This document shows, piece by piece, positions 42,220 to 50,147 of a stretch of DNA of 64,000 bases. The notes below the pieces were generated by a model. That model searched no databases, had not been told where the DNA came from, and was given only the letters and a program-made list of their open reading frames with translations. Position numbers and translations under genes: made by a program. Every line of letters begins with the position of its first letter. Position 1 is the stretch's first letter. Source of the DNA: Roseicyclus salinarum (GTDB taxonomy: Bacteria > Pseudomonadota > Alphaproteobacteria > Rhodobacterales > Rhodobacteraceae); NCBI RefSeq assembly GCF_029624655.1, contig NZ_JARRSA010000008.1, positions 109,449-173,448 of the forward strand, written 5' to 3'.

Positions 42220-42252
42220 GGCCGCGGACGGGCAACGCCCGATACCGGGCAG

Positions 42253-42275
42253 GGGCGCCTTCGGGCGCCCTGTTT
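42253..42275 (+). terminator. Intrinsic terminator of hsp20-DUF1150
   Basis: GGGCGCC (42253-42259), TTCG loop, GGCGCCC (42264-42270), then TGTTT. It lies 33 bases after the DUF1150 stop. Confidence 0.8.
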
Positions 42276-42351
42276 CATGGGGCGCGACGCCCCGCGGGCC
42301 GTCTGGGGAGTTGCCGCACGGTGCCCGGCTCGGCGCGGCTTCCGCTGGCCC

Positions 42352-44019
42352 TCAGTTCCCGGTGTCGTCCCGCCAGCGATTCACGATGGGATAGCGCCGG
42401 TCGAGCCAGAACGCGCGCTCGGTCAGGCGAGTGCCCGGCGCGGCCTGGAAACGCTTGTATTCGCTGATGTAGATCAGGCTTTCGATCTTCTTGACCGTCT
42501 CGCGGTCGTAGCCCTGCGCCACCACGTCGGCGACCGAGGCCTCCTTGTCGATCAGCATCTCCAGCATCACGTCGAGATCGGCGTAGGGCGGCAGGCTGTC
42601 CTCGTCCTTCTGGTCCTCGCGCAACTCGGCGGTCGGCGGCTTGTCGATGACCCGAGGCGGGATGACTTCGCCCTCGGGGCCCTTCATCCACGGGCGGTGG
42701 TTGGCGTTGCGCCAGCGGCAGGTCTCGAAGACGCGGGTCTTGTAGAGGTCCTTCAGCGGATTGTAGCCGCCCGCCATGTCGCCGTAGATCGTGGCGTAGC
42801 CGACGGCGACCTCGGACTTGTTGCCCGTGGTCAGCAGCATCTCGCCGAACTTGTTGGACAGGGCCATCAGCATCACGCCGCGCAGGCGCGACTGGATGTT
42901 CTCTTCGGCGATGCCGGGCTCGAGACCCGCGAACAGGTCCGACAGCGCGCCCGTCACCGCCTCGTGCGCGCCGCCGATCGGGACTGTGTCGAGCCTGCAG
43001 CCGAGGGCCGCCGCCACGTCGCGGGCGTCCTTTAGCGAGGCCTCCGACGTGTAGCGCGACGGCAGCATGACGCAACGCACGTTCCCGGGCCCCAGCGCAT
43101 CGCTCGCGATGGCCGCGACCAGCGCGCTGTCCACGCCGCCCGAAAGCCCGAGCACCGCCTTCGAGAACCCCGCCTTGCGCATGTAGTCGCCCAGCGAAAC
43201 GACCATCGTTCGATAATCCGCCTCCCATGTGTCGGGAAGCGTCGCCTTCTCGCCGGGAAGCGCCGTCCAGCCGTCGGCGTCGTCCTTCTCGAAGTCCACA
43301 TGGACGAGCGCGGGCTCGAAAGCGGGTAGCTGGTGGGTCAGAACCCCGTGCGGGTTCAGCACGAAGCTTGCGCCGTCGAAGACCTGGTCGTCCTGTCCGC
43401 CCAGCAGGTTGAGGTAGACGAGCGGCAGGCCCGTCTCGATCACGCGGGCCACCATCTGGGACTGCCGGATGTTCATCTTGCCCCTGTGGTAGGGCGAGCC
43501 GTTTGGCACCAGAAGGATCTCGGCTCCCGTTTCCTCCAGCGTTTCTGTCACGTCCTCGAACCAGGCGTCCTCGCAGATCGGAATGCCGATACGCAGCGGC
43601 CCCACCCGAACCGGCCCCGCCGGGTCGCCCGCGTGGTAATAGCGCTTTTCGTCGAAGACGTTGTAGTTCGGCAGGTGGTGCTTCAGCACGGTCGCCGAGA
43701 TCGCGCCCCCCTGAAGGACGTAGTAGGCGTTGAACGGCTTGGCCCCGCCCGGAAGCGGGCTGCCGATCCCGATGGCCGGCCCGTCGGCGCAGGCGGCGGC
43801 CAGTTCGCCCATCACACGGTGCACGTCCATCGCGAAGGCCGGCTTCTTAACCAGGTCCTGCAGCTGGTAGCCGGTCAGGAACATCTCGGGGAACGCGATC
43901 ACGTCCGCGCCCGCGGCCTTCGCCTCGGCCCATGCGGCGCGCGCCATCTCCGCGTTTCCCGCAAGGTCCCCCACCGTCGGGTTCAATTGCGCAAGGCTCA
44001 GTCGGAAGCGCTCGGTCAT
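42352..44019 (-). CDS. nadE: Glutamine-dependent NAD+ synthetase
   Basis: 555 aa. The N-terminal nitrilase-type amidase domain has its Glu (FPEMFLTGYQ), Lys (LKHHLPNYNVFDEKRYY) and Cys (IPICEDAWFE) triad. The C-terminal synthetase domain has the PP-loop LGLSGGVDSALVAA (about residues 293-306). It amidates deamido-NAD in the last step of NAD synthesis. The 202 bases between its start and the MORN gene carry both divergent promoters; I saw only a short TCCGGGC/GCCCGGA hairpin near 44057. Confidence 0.95.
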   Translation of the reverse strand: MTERFRLSLAQLNPTVGDLAGNAEMARAAWAEAKAAGADVIAFPEMFLTGYQLQDLVKKPAFAMDVHRVMGELAAACADGPAIGIGSPLPGGAKPFNAYYVLQGGAISATVLKHHLPNYNVFDEKRYYHAGDPAGPVRVGPLRIGIPICEDAWFEDVTETLEETGAEILLVPNGSPYHRGKMNIRQSQMVARVIETGLPLVYLNLLGGQDDQVFDGASFVLNPHGVLTHQLPAFEPALVHVDFEKDDADGWTALPGEKATLPDTWEADYRTMVVSLGDYMRKAGFSKAVLGLSGGVDSALVAAIASDALGPGNVRCVMLPSRYTSEASLKDARDVAAALGCRLDTVPIGGAHEAVTGALSDLFAGLEPGIAEENIQSRLRGVMLMALSNKFGEMLLTTGNKSEVAVGYATIYGDMAGGYNPLKDLYKTRVFETCRWRNANHRPWMKGPEGEVIPPRVIDKPPTAELREDQKDEDSLPPYADLDVMLEMLIDKEASVADVVAQGYDRETVKKIESLIYISEYKRFQAAPGTRLTERAFWLDRRYPIVNRWRDDTGN

Positions 44020-44239
44020 CGGTCTCGGACCCCGTCAGTCAGCAACTCGGCCAGCGGTCCGGGCGTCGGCCCGGATCCATTCCGCCCCCCACATAGCAGA
44101 CCACCCGGCGGGGCCAAGCCGTCGCAAGGCCCGCGGACCGAAAGGCGTTGCAGAGACCCTGTGCCTCCAATAGCTTCATGCACGCCGAGCGCGCCTGCTC
44201 GACAGGACCGGCTCCGAGGACATGGGAGGGGCAAGACCC

Positions 44240-45745
44240 GTGCGAAAGACGAACCTGGGCGTCGCGATTGCCAGCGGCCTGGCGCTGATGGCGTCGGGCG
44301 CGGCCATGGCGCAGGACGATGCCGGCGGCGACACCCGCACGGATATCGTCCAGTACGACAACGGCGGGATCTACGAGGGCGAGTTCCGTGGCGGCGTGCA
44401 GCACGGCACTGGCACCTACCGCCTTCCCAATGGCTATGAATATGCCGGCGAATGGGTGGACGGAGAGATCCGCGGCCAGGGCGTCGCGCGCTTCCCCGAC
44501 GGGTCGGTCTACGAGGGCGAGTTCGCCGCGGGCCGCCCGCAGGGCATGGGGTCGATCACCTTCGCCGACGGTTCCACCTACGACGGCGAATGGAACGAGG
44601 GCCGCATCGAGGGCGCAGGCACAGCCGTCTATGCCAACGGCGTGAGCTACACGGGCGAGTTCCGCAACGCGCTCCATCATGGCGAGGGCGTCATGACCGG
44701 GCCCAACGGCTACCGCTACGAGGGCCAGTGGCAGGACGGCCTGAAGCAGGGTACGGGCACCATCACCTATCCCGACGGGTCGGTCTACTCGGGCCAGTTC
44801 GACGACGGCCAGCGCGAGGGCACGGGCCGCCTGCAGATGGCCGACGGCGTGGTCTACGAGGGTGAGTGGATCGACGGCCAGATCAACGGCCAGGGCACGC
44901 TGACGCAGCCCAACGGCGACGTCTACACGGGAACGCTGGTCGATGGCCGCCGCGAGGGCGAGGGGCGCGTCGTCTATGCCAACGGCGACGTCTACGAAGG
45001 CACGTTCGAGAACGACCGCCGCAGCGGGCAGGGCACCTTCATCGGCGTGGACGGCTACGTCTACGTGGGCGAATGGCGGCAGGGCCGCATCGAGGGGCAG
45101 GGCGAAGTCACCTATCCCGACGGGTCGGTCTATGTCGGAAGCTTCCGCAACGACCTCGCGCATGGCTCAGGCACGATCACGTACCCGGACGGATCCTCCT
45201 ACGAGGGCGGTTGGGTGGACGGCGTGATCCAGGGGACGGGCGTCGCCCGATACGCCAACGGCCTCGTCTACGAGGGCCAGTTCCTCAACGCCCGCCAGCA
45301 CGGGCAGGGCGTGATGAGCCACCCCGACGGCTACCGCTACGAGGGCCAGTGGGAAGACGGCCTGCGCCACGGTGAGGGCGTCGCGACCTACGCCGACGGC
45401 ACCGTCTACGACGGCCAGTTCGTCGCGGGCCAGCGGGAGGGACAGGGCACGCTGACCATGCCCGATGGCTTCACCTATGCCGGCGAATGGGACGACGGCG
45501 AGATCAACGGCACGGGCATCGCGACCTATTCCAACGGCGACGTCTACGAAGGCATGTTCGTCAATGGACGCCGGCAGGGCGAGGGCGTCATGCGCTACGC
45601 CTCGGGCGAGGTTCTCGACACCGAATGGGAGGCGGGGCTTCCCGCCGAGGACGCGGCGGACGCCCCGACCCCCGCCGCGCAGCCCGACACGTCCGAGACG
45701 CCGCCGGGCGCGGACTCAGCGGCGGGCGAGGCCACCGACGGCTGA
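44240..45745 (+). CDS. Exported MORN-repeat protein
   Basis: 501 aa. Signal peptide to about residue 26 (ASGLALMASGAAMAQ), then 18 tandem MORN repeats, each exactly 23 residues, of the form YEGxWxDGxxxGxGxxxYPDGxV. A partial 19th and an acidic Ala/Pro tail (about 40 residues) end the protein. MORN repeats bind lipids or serve as rigid scaffolds; here the location is outside the cytoplasm. I prefer GTG 44240, which has GGGAGGGG 8 bases upstream, over an ATG at 44222 that overlaps that SD. It is flanked by nadE (divergent) and the Sat-CysC gene (convergent). Function unknown. Confidence 0.85.
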   Translation: MRKTNLGVAIASGLALMASGAAMAQDDAGGDTRTDIVQYDNGGIYEGEFRGGVQHGTGTYRLPNGYEYAGEWVDGEIRGQGVARFPDGSVYEGEFAAGRPQGMGSITFADGSTYDGEWNEGRIEGAGTAVYANGVSYTGEFRNALHHGEGVMTGPNGYRYEGQWQDGLKQGTGTITYPDGSVYSGQFDDGQREGTGRLQMADGVVYEGEWIDGQINGQGTLTQPNGDVYTGTLVDGRREGEGRVVYANGDVYEGTFENDRRSGQGTFIGVDGYVYVGEWRQGRIEGQGEVTYPDGSVYVGSFRNDLAHGSGTITYPDGSSYEGGWVDGVIQGTGVARYANGLVYEGQFLNARQHGQGVMSHPDGYRYEGQWEDGLRHGEGVATYADGTVYDGQFVAGQREGQGTLTMPDGFTYAGEWDDGEINGTGIATYSNGDVYEGMFVNGRRQGEGVMRYASGEVLDTEWEAGLPAEDAADAPTPAAQPDTSETPPGADSAAGEATDG

Positions 45746-45908
45746 CCCCCGGCGCCGTGCGCTGGCAGGACGGCGCGCGACGTCCGAGGACCGCTTGACG
45801 CGCCTGGGGCCGCGTCCCTGTGCCGACTGCCATCTGCCGCGAGCCCGCGAGGCCTTGTCCGCGCGTCAGGCGCGAATTGGCCGGGACAGCCGAAATCGCA
45901 TGAAACAG

Positions 45909-45932
45909 GGGCGCCGGATCTCTCCGGCGCCC
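45909..45932 (-). terminator. Intrinsic terminator of the Sat-CysC gene
   Basis: Ten-base stem GGGCGCCGGA (45909-45918) with TCCGGCGCCC (45923-45932), TCTC loop. On the minus strand it is followed by CTGTTTCAT. It sits 29 bases past the Sat-CysC stop and may also stop read-through from the MORN gene. Confidence 0.75.
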
Positions 45933-45961
45933 GTCTTGCGTGGCGATCGACGGGGCGGCGC

Positions 45962-48061
45962 TCAGCCTGCCACCAGTCCCATGCTTTCCAGCTTCAGAAG
46001 CACCTGCTGGGCGCAGTGGTCGACCTCCATCCCTTCGGTGTTCACGACCAGTTCGGCGCTGGTCGGCGCCTCGTAGGGGTCGGAGATGCCGGTGAACTCC
46101 TTGATCTTGCCTTCGCGCGCCAGCTTGTAGAGGCCCTTGCGGTCGCGGCGCTCGCATTCCTCGAGGCTGGTTGCGACATGCACCTCGACGAAGGCGCCGT
46201 AGGCCTCGATCATCTCGCGCACCGCCCGCCGGGTTGCGGTGTAGGGCGCGATGGGCGCGCAGATGGCGATGCCGCCGTTCTTGGTGATCTCCGACGCGAC
46301 ATAGCCGATGCGGCGGATGTTGATGTCGCGGTGTTCCTTCGAGAAGCCCAGTTCGCTCGACAGGTGCTTGCGCACCACGTCACCGTCCAGAAGCGTCACG
46401 GGACGCCCGCCCATCTCCATCAGCTTGACCATGATCGCGTTGGCGATGGTCGACTTGCCCGAGCCCGAAAGCCCGGTGAAGAACACGGTGAAGCCCTGCT
46501 TCGAACGCGGCGGCGAGGTGCGGCGCAGCTCGTTGACCACCTCGGGGAACGAGAACCATTCCGGGATCTCAAGTCCCTCGCGCAGACGGCGGCGAAGCTC
46601 GGTGCCCGAGATGTTCAGGATGGTGACGTTCTCGCGGTCTTCGATCTCGTCGGCGGGCTCGTACTGGGCGCGCTCCTGCACGAAGACCATGTGCTTGAAG
46701 TCGACCATCTCGATGCCGATCTCGGCCTGATGCTCGCGCACCAGCTCCTGCGCGTCGTAGGGGCCGTAGAAATCCTCGCCCGCGCTGTTCTTGCCGGGGC
46801 CGGCATGGTCGCGGCCCACGATCATGTGGGTGCAGCCGTGGTTCTTGCGGATGATGCCGTGCCAGACGGCCTCGCGCGGGCCCGCCATGCGCATGGCGAG
46901 GTTCAGAAGGCTCATGTGGGTGGTCGAGGCGGGATACTTGTCGAGCACGGCCTCGTAGCAGCGCACGCGGGTGAAGTGATCGACGTCGCCCGGCTTCGTC
47001 ATGCCCACGACCGGATGGATCAGCAGGTTGGCCTGCGCCTCCTTGGCGGCGCGGAACGTCAGCTCCTGGTGGGCGCGGTGCAGCGGGTTGCGCGTCTGGA
47101 AGGCGACGACGCGGCGCCAACCGAGCTTGCGGAAATAGGCGCGCAGCTCGTTCGGCGTGTCGCGGCGGGCGCGGAAGTCGTAATGCGTCGGCGGCTGGAT
47201 GCCGGTGATCGCGCCGCCGAGATAGACGGGGCCCGCGACGTGGTGCAGGTAGTTGACCGCCGGATGGGCGAGGTCGTCGGCGCCGTAGACCAGTTCGGCC
47301 TCGCGCGCCTTGTCGGGGCTCCACTTGTCCGACACCGACAGGATGGCGAGGATGACGCCCTCGGCGTCGCGCAGGGCAATGTCCTGACCCGGCTCGACCG
47401 TCTCGGCGAAGGCCTCGGACACGTCGAGCGTGATCGGCATCGGCCAGAGCGTGCCACCGGCAAGCCGCATCGTGGTGAGGACGCTGTCGTAATCCTCCTG
47501 GCCGAGGAAGCCCTTGAGCGGGTTGAAGCCGCCGTTCATCAGAAGCTCCAGGTCGCAGGTCTGGCGCGGCGTCAGGTCCCACGAGGGAAGGTCGCCCGCG
47601 TCGCGCTTCAGCTTCTGCGCGCTGTCCGGCGAGACGTAGAGTTCCTGGATCGGGGTCAAGTGGTTCTGCATGAAAGGGGTCCTGGTCTTGAGGGAAAGAA
47701 GGCCGCTGGCCGTTCCGGTCAGTTCGGCGTGAAGGGCGTCGTATTCGGCAAGCTTGCGGGCGAGGAAGCGGTCCGCGAGGCGCGACCGTTCCGCCGCGCC
47801 GCGCGACGTGAGGGCGTAGGCGAACCGCTGGCGCCGGTCCGGACCCTGCCGGTCCGTGACGGTGACGAGCCCCGCGTCCGTCACCGCGCGAAGCTGCGCG
47901 TTGAGCCGCCCGAGGCTGATCCCGAGCGCTTCCGCCGTGGCGCGCTGCGACGCCTCGGGGGCCCTGTCGAGCTGGCGCAACAGGCGAAAGACGAGGTCCT
48001 CGTCTGCGAGGGGCGGAAGCGGATCGGTCACGGCAGGTCCGGTTGAGTCGGGTTTGTTCAC
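45962..48061 (-). CDS. Winged-helix domain fused to sulfate adenylyltransferase/APS kinase
   Basis: 699 aa. Residues about 20-118 look like the MarR-type EPS-associated regulators: VFRLLRQLDRAPEASQRATA, recognition helix ISLGRLNAQLRAVTDAGLV, wing, then ADRFLARKLAEYDALHAEL. Residues 131-510 are ATP sulfurylase (QTRNPLHRAH, IVGRDHAGPGKN). Residues about 515-699 are APS kinase (GLSGSGKST at 530-538). The enzyme makes APS and then PAPS for cysteine synthesis and sulfation. Enzymes of this type normally start at what is here M131 (47671), which has AGGA 8 bases before it and could be an internal start. No stop or frameshift separates the parts. GTG 48061 lies in an operator-like palindrome; GTG 48031 is the next candidate. 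Confidence 0.88.
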   Translation of the reverse strand: MNKPDSTGPAVTDPLPPLADEDLVFRLLRQLDRAPEASQRATAEALGISLGRLNAQLRAVTDAGLVTVTDRQGPDRRQRFAYALTSRGAAERSRLADRFLARKLAEYDALHAELTGTASGLLSLKTRTPFMQNHLTPIQELYVSPDSAQKLKRDAGDLPSWDLTPRQTCDLELLMNGGFNPLKGFLGQEDYDSVLTTMRLAGGTLWPMPITLDVSEAFAETVEPGQDIALRDAEGVILAILSVSDKWSPDKAREAELVYGADDLAHPAVNYLHHVAGPVYLGGAITGIQPPTHYDFRARRDTPNELRAYFRKLGWRRVVAFQTRNPLHRAHQELTFRAAKEAQANLLIHPVVGMTKPGDVDHFTRVRCYEAVLDKYPASTTHMSLLNLAMRMAGPREAVWHGIIRKNHGCTHMIVGRDHAGPGKNSAGEDFYGPYDAQELVREHQAEIGIEMVDFKHMVFVQERAQYEPADEIEDRENVTILNISGTELRRRLREGLEIPEWFSFPEVVNELRRTSPPRSKQGFTVFFTGLSGSGKSTIANAIMVKLMEMGGRPVTLLDGDVVRKHLSSELGFSKEHRDINIRRIGYVASEITKNGGIAICAPIAPYTATRRAVREMIEAYGAFVEVHVATSLEECERRDRKGLYKLAREGKIKEFTGISDPYEAPTSAELVVNTEGMEVDHCAQQVLLKLESMGLVAG

Positions 48062-48072
48062 CGCTGAACAAA
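48053..48072. promoter_or_regulatory. Operator-like palindrome 1 at the Sat-CysC start
   Basis: TTTGTTCA (48053-48060), CCGC, TGAACAAA (48065-48072): perfect 8-base arms with a 4-base spacer. It overlaps the GTG at 48061. 17 of 20 bases equal the second palindrome, whose centre is 49 bases away. Confidence 0.7.
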
Positions 48073-48101
48073 TGACACGCGCCCACGCTCGACGAAAGAG
48101 G

Positions 48102-48121
48102 TTTGTTCACCCATGAACACA
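48102..48121. promoter_or_regulatory. Operator-like palindrome 2 upstream of Sat-CysC
   Basis: TTTGTTCA (48102-48109), CCCA, TGAACACA (48114-48121): seven of eight arm positions are complementary. It lies 41-60 bases upstream of the GTG at 48061. No convincing -35/-10 pair could be read around it. Confidence 0.7.
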
Positions 48122-48365
48122 ATGTCGCCAGCCCGGCATCAATAAGGCCCGGGTTTCACGGGGTCTCGGGCCGTCGCCCCCTGCGAGGCTTGTTCTTGCG
48201 GAAGACGGTCGCGCGCGAACCGCGCGGCGTCCCGAGAGCAGACGAACGGGCCGGGCTGGCGATTGCCGCGGTGTGGCGCGGAGGCTTGCCGCCTCCGTCG
48301 CGCGCTTTGTGTCGAACTTCGCTGGTGCCGCGGGCAAGATGCCGCCCGGTCCATCAGGGCGTCTG
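48122..48365. other. Gene-free region between trxB and Sat-CysC
   Basis: About 245 bases without a recognisable gene. It should hold the Sat-CysC promoter on the minus strand. A TTGATG on that strand (48138-48143) is a weak -35 candidate. Nothing else seen. Confidence 0.4.
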
Positions 48366-48390
48366 GCGGCGCCCGTGCCGGGCGCGCCGC
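48366..48390 (-). terminator. GC-rich hairpin just downstream of trxB
   Basis: GCGGC plus GCCCG (48366-48375) pair with CGGGC (48379-48383) and GCCGC (48386-48390), with a 2-base bulge. It begins 6 bases after the trxB stop. No T-run follows, so it may only mark or stabilise the 3' end. Confidence 0.4.
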
Positions 48391-48396
48391 ATCACG

Positions 48397-49392
48397 TCAC
48401 TCCGCGGCCGGGGTCTCCGCGGCGTAGACGCCCGCTTCCGTCACCGGCTCGCCTTCCTGTTCGGCCAGCCACTTCTCGGCGTCGAGCGCGGCCATGCAGC
48501 CCATTCCGGCGCTCGTCACGGCCTGCCGATAGACGTGGTCGGTGACGTCCCCGGCGGCGAAGACGCCCGGGATCGAGGTGCGGGTGGTGCCAGGCTCGAC
48601 CTTGACGTAGCCGCCATTGTGCAGGTCGAGCTGATCCTTCACGAGGTCGGTCGCCGGCGCATGGCCGATTGCCACGAAGAAGCCAGCGCAGGCGATCGTC
48701 CGCGTCTCGCCCGTCTCGACGTCGCGAACGACCACGCCCTCGACGCCGCGCGGCTCCTCGGAGCCGACGACCTCTTCCACCGTGTGGTTCCACACCACCT
48801 CGACCTTGGGGTTCCGGAACAGGCGCTCCTGCATGATCTTCTCGGCGCGCAGGCTGTCGCGGCGGTGCACCAGCGTCACCTTGGTGGCGAAGTTCGTCAG
48901 GAACAGTGCCTCTTCCACCGCGGTGTTGCCGCCGCCGATCACGACGATCTCCTTGCCGCGATAGAAGAACCCGTCGCAGGTCGCGCAGGCCGAGACGCCA
49001 AAGCCCTTGAAATGCTCTTCGGAGGAAAGGCCCAGCCACTTCGCCTGCGCGCCGGTCGCAAGGATCACGGCGTCGGCGGTGTAGGTCGTGCCGGTGTCGC
49101 CCGTGGCGGTGAAGGGACGCTTCGAGAGGTCCAGCGCGCTGATGTGGTCCGAGATGATCTCGGCCCCGGTTTCGCGCGCATGGGCCTCCATGCGGACCAT
49201 CAGGTCGGGGCCCATGACGGACGCGTCGCCCGGCCAGTTCTCGACATCCGTGGTGATGGTCAGCTGGCCGCCGGGCTGGATGCCCTGCACGAGGATCGGT
49301 TCGAGCATCGCGCGCGACGCGTAGACGGCGGCCGTATAACCGGCGGGACCGGACCCGATGATCAGCAGGCGGGTGTGGCGGGTGTCGGACAT
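48397..49392 (-). CDS. trxB: Thioredoxin-disulfide reductase
   Basis: 331-aa FAD/NADPH enzyme that reduces thioredoxin. FAD site [15 protein letters not shown] (residues about 11-25), redox centre CATCDGF (about 138-144), NADPH site [15 protein letters not shown], and C-terminal [12 protein letters not shown] and GVFAAGDV. Thioredoxin is the electron donor for APS/PAPS reduction, which fits the neighbouring Sat-CysC gene. Divergent from an Lrp/AsnC regulator across 250 bases; a TATATC hexamer on the minus strand (49423-49428) is a candidate -10. Confidence 0.95.
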   Translation of the reverse strand: MSDTRHTRLLIIGSGPAGYTAAVYASRAMLEPILVQGIQPGGQLTITTDVENWPGDASVMGPDLMVRMEAHARETGAEIISDHISALDLSKRPFTATGDTGTTYTADAVILATGAQAKWLGLSSEEHFKGFGVSACATCDGFFYRGKEIVVIGGGNTAVEEALFLTNFATKVTLVHRRDSLRAEKIMQERLFRNPKVEVVWNHTVEEVVGSEEPRGVEGVVVRDVETGETRTIACAGFFVAIGHAPATDLVKDQLDLHNGGYVKVEPGTTRTSIPGVFAAGDVTDHVYRQAVTSAGMGCMAALDAEKWLAEQEGEPVTEAGVYAAETPAAE

Positions 49393-49576
49393 GATCGGGC
49401 CTCACTTCTGTTCCACGACGAGGATATAGGCCGGGCGCCGTCCGCGCGAAAGGGCCGATCGGGCCCTTCGCCTTGACGCGGAATGCCCGCGCTGCGCAGT
49501 AAACGGGCACCGGCGTCCAGATCCGGGTTGCAAAACCGGCGTGCCTCTTTCAAATGTTGCGCCAGCGTGAAATAAA

Positions 49577-49591
49577 GTTGCGCGGCGCAAC
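49577..49591. promoter_or_regulatory. Palindrome in the trxB-lrp intergenic region, likely Lrp/AsnC site
   Basis: GTTGCGC-G-GCGCAAC is a perfect 15-base palindrome, 52 bases upstream of the regulator start. A half-site GTTGCGCC begins at 49556, exactly 21 bases (two helical turns) away. Lrp-type regulators often bind arrays of such sites next to their own gene. Confidence 0.5.
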
Positions 49592-49642
49592 CTGCTCACG
49601 CAAATAACCACCAGACACTTCTCCGTCAGAGGCGCGGACCAC

Positions 49643-50143
49643 ATGCCCAGTACAAAGCTCGACCCGATAGACCGCAAAATCCTTGCCGAGCTTCAGGCCG
49701 ATGGCCGAATGACCAACGTCGAACTCGCCAAGCGCGTCGGAATCTCCGCGCCGCCCTGCCTGCGGCGCGTCCGCACGCTGGAGGAGGCGGGCTACATCCG
49801 CGGCTACCACGCCGAGGTCGATCCCCGCCTTCTGGGCTTCGAGGTCCAGGTCTTCGCCATGGTCGGCCTTTCCAGCCAGGCCGAGGCCGATCTCGTGGCC
49901 TTCGAGACGCTCTGCCGCTCGTGGCCGCTGGTCCGCGAGTGCCACATGCTCAACGGCGACATCGACTTCATCCTGAAATGCGTCGCGCCCGATCTCTCGA
50001 CCTTCCAGAGCTTCCTGACCGGCGACCTGACCGCCGCGCCCAACGTGGCGAGCGTGCGCACGTCGCTTGTGATCCGCGGCGCAAAGGACGCGCCCGGCGT
50101 TCCTTTCGAGGTCATGGAGGACAGGCTGAGCAGGTCCGCCTGA
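49643..50143 (+). CDS. Lrp/AsnC-family transcriptional regulator
   Basis: 166 aa. N-terminal HTH (LDPIDRKILAELQADGRMTNVELAKRVGIS region, residues 6-35, recognition helix APPCLRRVRTLEEAGYI) and a C-terminal RAM/AsnC ligand-binding domain (VQVFAMVGLSSQ, VRECHMLNGDIDFILKCVA). It probably senses an amino acid. Divergent from trxB, a constant arrangement in this bacterial group as far as I know, and presumably controls it. Four bases upstream of the TPR-sulfotransferase gene. Confidence 0.92.
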   Translation: MPSTKLDPIDRKILAELQADGRMTNVELAKRVGISAPPCLRRVRTLEEAGYIRGYHAEVDPRLLGFEVQVFAMVGLSSQAEADLVAFETLCRSWPLVRECHMLNGDIDFILKCVAPDLSTFQSFLTGDLTAAPNVASVRTSLVIRGAKDAPGVPFEVMEDRLSRSA

Positions 50144-50147
50144 TCCG

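Noticed and set aside
44306..45604. Repeat array as a CRISPR or tandem satellite
   Set aside because: The period is 69 bases with no spacers, and it encodes regular MORN units in one frame.
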